This document shows, in pieces, positions 23,404-24,956 of a DNA stretch of 24,956 nt (position 1 is the stretch's first letter; each line of letters begins with the position of its first letter). The notes beneath the pieces were generated by a model. The model searched no databases and had not been told where the DNA came from. It saw only the letters and a list, made by a program, of their open reading frames with translations. The translations under genes and the position numbers were made by a program. The DNA is taken from contig CAZIGW010000319.1 in the NCBI GenBank assembly GCA_964538565.1, positions 1 to 24,956 on the forward strand, read 5' to 3'. The stretch comes from CAYVBN01 sp964538565. Its GTDB lineage: Bacteria; Pseudomonadota; Alphaproteobacteria; Rhizobiales; Xanthobacteraceae.

Positions 23404-23432
23404 ATTCTAGCTGAGTCGCGGTCGCGCGTAAG
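23404..23432 (-). promoter_or_regulatory. Promoter of sRNA copy 1
   Basis: On the minus strand there is a -35 CTTACG (23432-23427), a 17-bp spacer and a -10 TAGAAT (23409-23404; five of six match TATAAT). The hexamers and spacing are shared with copy 2, and the intervening sequence GCGACTC(A/G)GC next to the -10 is conserved too. Confidence 0.55.
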
Positions 23433-23681
23433 CCGCTTTAAAATACCGTCCGTCTCGGGGGACGCCGGCTGTGCCTCGCGGCGATCGACGGGCCGGCCGT
23501 CCGCTCACTGTCTGCGCGCCAGCGGCGCCATTCGGCGGCGGTTGCGAGCGGGAAGGCCGTAGAGCAATGCCGATCGGAGGTGGTGCCTCCGTTGAGCGTT
23601 TCCGAGCGAAGCAAGCATCGGTTCGCGCGAAGAAACGCGTCCAGGCGAGAACCCGGAGCCGGCCTTGATCCAAAGCCGCGG

Positions 23682-23843
23682 CTAGCGGCGCTCGACGGCG
23701 TTGCGGATCACGATGTTCGAAAGCTGGATGACGAGTTCGCGCAGCTGCCGGTTCTCTTCGCGCAGGCTGGCAATCTCGGCCTCCAAGGGAGCCGGCGCCG
23801 TCTCCGGCCGGTCGCGGTGTCCCGAAGGTTGCGCAAGTGCCAT
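23682..23843 (-). CDS. Small coiled-coil/zipper-like protein (53 aa)
   Basis: This short frame encodes a disordered proline-rich start (about residues 1-20) and then an amphipathic helix, EAEIASLREENRQLRELVIQ, with heptad-spaced leucines and isoleucines that continues to NIVIRNAVERR. The composition suggests a short parallel coiled coil. The ATG at 23843 has GGGAGTGAGG just upstream. The function is unknown; it may dimerise or dock on a larger coiled-coil partner. Confidence 0.6.
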   Translation of the reverse strand: MALAQPSGHRDRPETAPAPLEAEIASLREENRQLRELVIQLSNIVIRNAVERR

Positions 23844-24109
23844 CGCCTCACTCCCACTGCCGCCCGAAATGGCTCCTGCGTGTCACGATGGCTCCGGCCG
23901 GTGGCAGACCTGAGGCATAAGATGGGCGAATTCGCGCCTTCGGCCGCCGGCGGGTGCCTTTCAGCGGATTTGGCCGCTTTGCCGCTCACGCCCGGGCGGG
24001 CGTCCGACGACCGCGGTAGCGGACCGCTCCGGTCGGCGCGGCGGACCGGAGAAACACGTCGGGTCGACCGCGGGTGGGCCTCGGGGCCGCAGCGCCCGCG
24101 AGCCGGCCC

Positions 24110-24907
24110 TCAGGCCTGGAACAGCGATGACCGCCCGGGCCGCGGCAGGCAGTAGGAGATGAAGTTGCGCGTGCGCTGCCATGCCGACGAGGCGGCAAAG
24201 TCGTAGTCGGCCGCGTCGTCGTGGCGAAAGCGTGCCCAGGCCTGGGCATCGTAGCGTGTGCCCTTGACGAACCGCATGTGCAGATGCAGCCGCTTGCGAT
24301 TGTTGTAGCCGCGGTGCGGCAGGTACGACTTCATGAAGAAGATCGAGCCGGCGGGCGCAGACATGACCCGCTCGTCGGGGACCGCCGCGCAGGAGTGCGT
24401 GCGTTGCAGCTCGTCACCCTTCGCGGAGTTCCATTCGCTCGTCTCCGGAATGACGCGGAAGCCTTCCTCGTCGCGGAAATAGAGCACCGCCACGACCGAG
24501 CTGTCCGCCTCGTCCACCTTGGCGTCGCGATGCCAGAAGCCCTGGTACTTGAAGCGGTCGTTCATGTGCAGCCGCGCGACTTCGAGATCGGCGCCGGGCC
24601 AGCCGGTCAGCCCCGCGAGCAGCTTGTCGATGCCGCACGTGCGCACGATGTCGGCGAGCAGCGGCGCCGCGACAAACGGGTTTTCGATACCGGCGACGTT
24701 GATCCCGCCGAGAAGGCGAGGGAAGTCGTCATAGACGCGGATCTTGGCAACGCGGCCGCGCTTCGCCTCATCCCACAGGTCGTCGAGGTAGTCCCGCACG
24801 AGCGACAGCGATCGCGACGGCACGACGTTCTCGACCAGCGCATAGCCGAGGCTGTCGAACTCGGACTTCTGCCGGGCGGTAAGAAGGGGCTGCTGGACGT
24901 TGAGCAT
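24110..24907 (-). CDS. Phytanoyl-CoA dioxygenase (PhyH)-like Fe(II)/2-oxoglutarate oxygenase
   Basis: This is a 265-residue cytosolic protein with a double-stranded beta-helix pattern. GFWHRDAKVDE provides the HxD iron pair (H126, D128), SYLPHRGYNN the distal histidine (H198), and a following arginine (R205 or R212, in KRLHLHMRF) would bind 2-oxoglutarate. The N terminus FDSLGYALVENVV is like PhyH proteins that start with a Gly-Tyr/Phe strand. Substrate is unknown. No clear ribosome-binding site precedes the ATG at 24907, although the start fits the family. The gene runs in from the right edge and its upstream context is not visible; it could also be annotated only as a cupin-fold oxygenase. 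Confidence 0.75.
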   Translation of the reverse strand: MLNVQQPLLTARQKSEFDSLGYALVENVVPSRSLSLVRDYLDDLWDEAKRGRVAKIRVYDDFPRLLGGINVAGIENPFVAAPLLADIVRTCGIDKLLAGLTGWPGADLEVARLHMNDRFKYQGFWHRDAKVDEADSSVVAVLYFRDEEGFRVIPETSEWNSAKGDELQRTHSCAAVPDERVMSAPAGSIFFMKSYLPHRGYNNRKRLHLHMRFVKGTRYDAQAWARFRHDDAADYDFAASSAWQRTRNFISYCLPRPGRSSLFQA

Positions 24908-24956
24908 GGAACCAATCGCGGAAGTCGAAATGGGGAGCGGGCCTCGCCGGTGCCTT

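Larger units (their letters stand above)
22859..23681. other. Long region without protein genes, carrying two small RNA genes
   Basis: No protein-coding frame here is supported by start signals or family resemblance. It contains two related minus-strand sRNA units (23001-23094 and 23337-23432). The 240 bases between them and the 250 bases to the right hold nothing I could identify. CATGATCATG at 22988-22997 is a perfect 10-bp palindrome just beyond the end of the second unit, and TATTAT at 22915-22920 (minus) may serve the small secreted protein. Confidence 0.6.

Noticed and set aside
24027..24051. 8-bp hairpin (CTCCGGTC/GACCGGAG) beyond the PhyH-like stop
   Set aside because: No T-tract on either strand; could be chance in GC-rich sequence.
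1..24956. tRNA, rRNA, CRISPR array, transposase or integrase genes
   Set aside because: No cloverleaf, spacer-repeat array or mobile-element protein was recognised on either strand.

Overview
The window reads as chromosomal DNA of a high-GC alphaproteobacterium, most likely a Hyphomicrobiales member close to the Bradyrhizobium/Rhodopseudomonas group. The evidence is the gene order nuoM-nuoN-birA-rnj-mce-DUF1467-proS-lolC-lolD, a short prolyl-tRNA synthetase, DUF3551-type secreted peptides and GC-rich palindromic intergenic repeats. This placement is inferred from gene content and order; no database search was possible.

Positions 1-11466 (+ strand) are conserved housekeeping genes: the 3' part of nuoM, nuoN, birA, an RNase J gene, methylmalonyl-CoA epimerase and a small DUF1467-type membrane protein in one tightly packed run. 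A 0.6 kb gap follows. It carries a convincing minus-strand structured RNA with its own promoter, a closing stem and an intrinsic terminator, in a 6S-like rod shape. Then come proS, the lipoprotein-release genes lolC and lolD, and a second-type FtsH protease.

Positions 11502-20063 are almost entirely minus strand: a DUF5335-like protein, a 654-residue secreted protein with a possible papain-like Cys/His core, and an accessory catabolic operon. In transcription order that operon is a TAXI solute-binding protein, a fused TRAP permease, a Rieske oxygenase and a BenD-like dehydrogenase. Together they suggest uptake of an aromatic acid, cis-dihydroxylation and rearomatisation. The operon is interrupted by a palindromic repeat and ends in the 46-residue tail of a lost TauD/TfdA dioxygenase. 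A receiver-domain remnant lies just beyond, on the + strand.

Positions 20288-24956 hold small genes: three DUF3551-like secreted four-cysteine peptides in tandem, a 34-residue membrane peptide, an orphan receiver protein, a small secreted protein, a 53-residue zipper-like peptide and a PhyH-like oxygenase. Between them are two homologous minus-strand sRNA genes 338 bp apart. Each has a matched promoter, a small hairpin, an exposed anti-Shine-Dalgarno motif UUCCUCCC and a GC-rich terminator. These two sRNAs and the 6S-like RNA are the most interesting features of the window.
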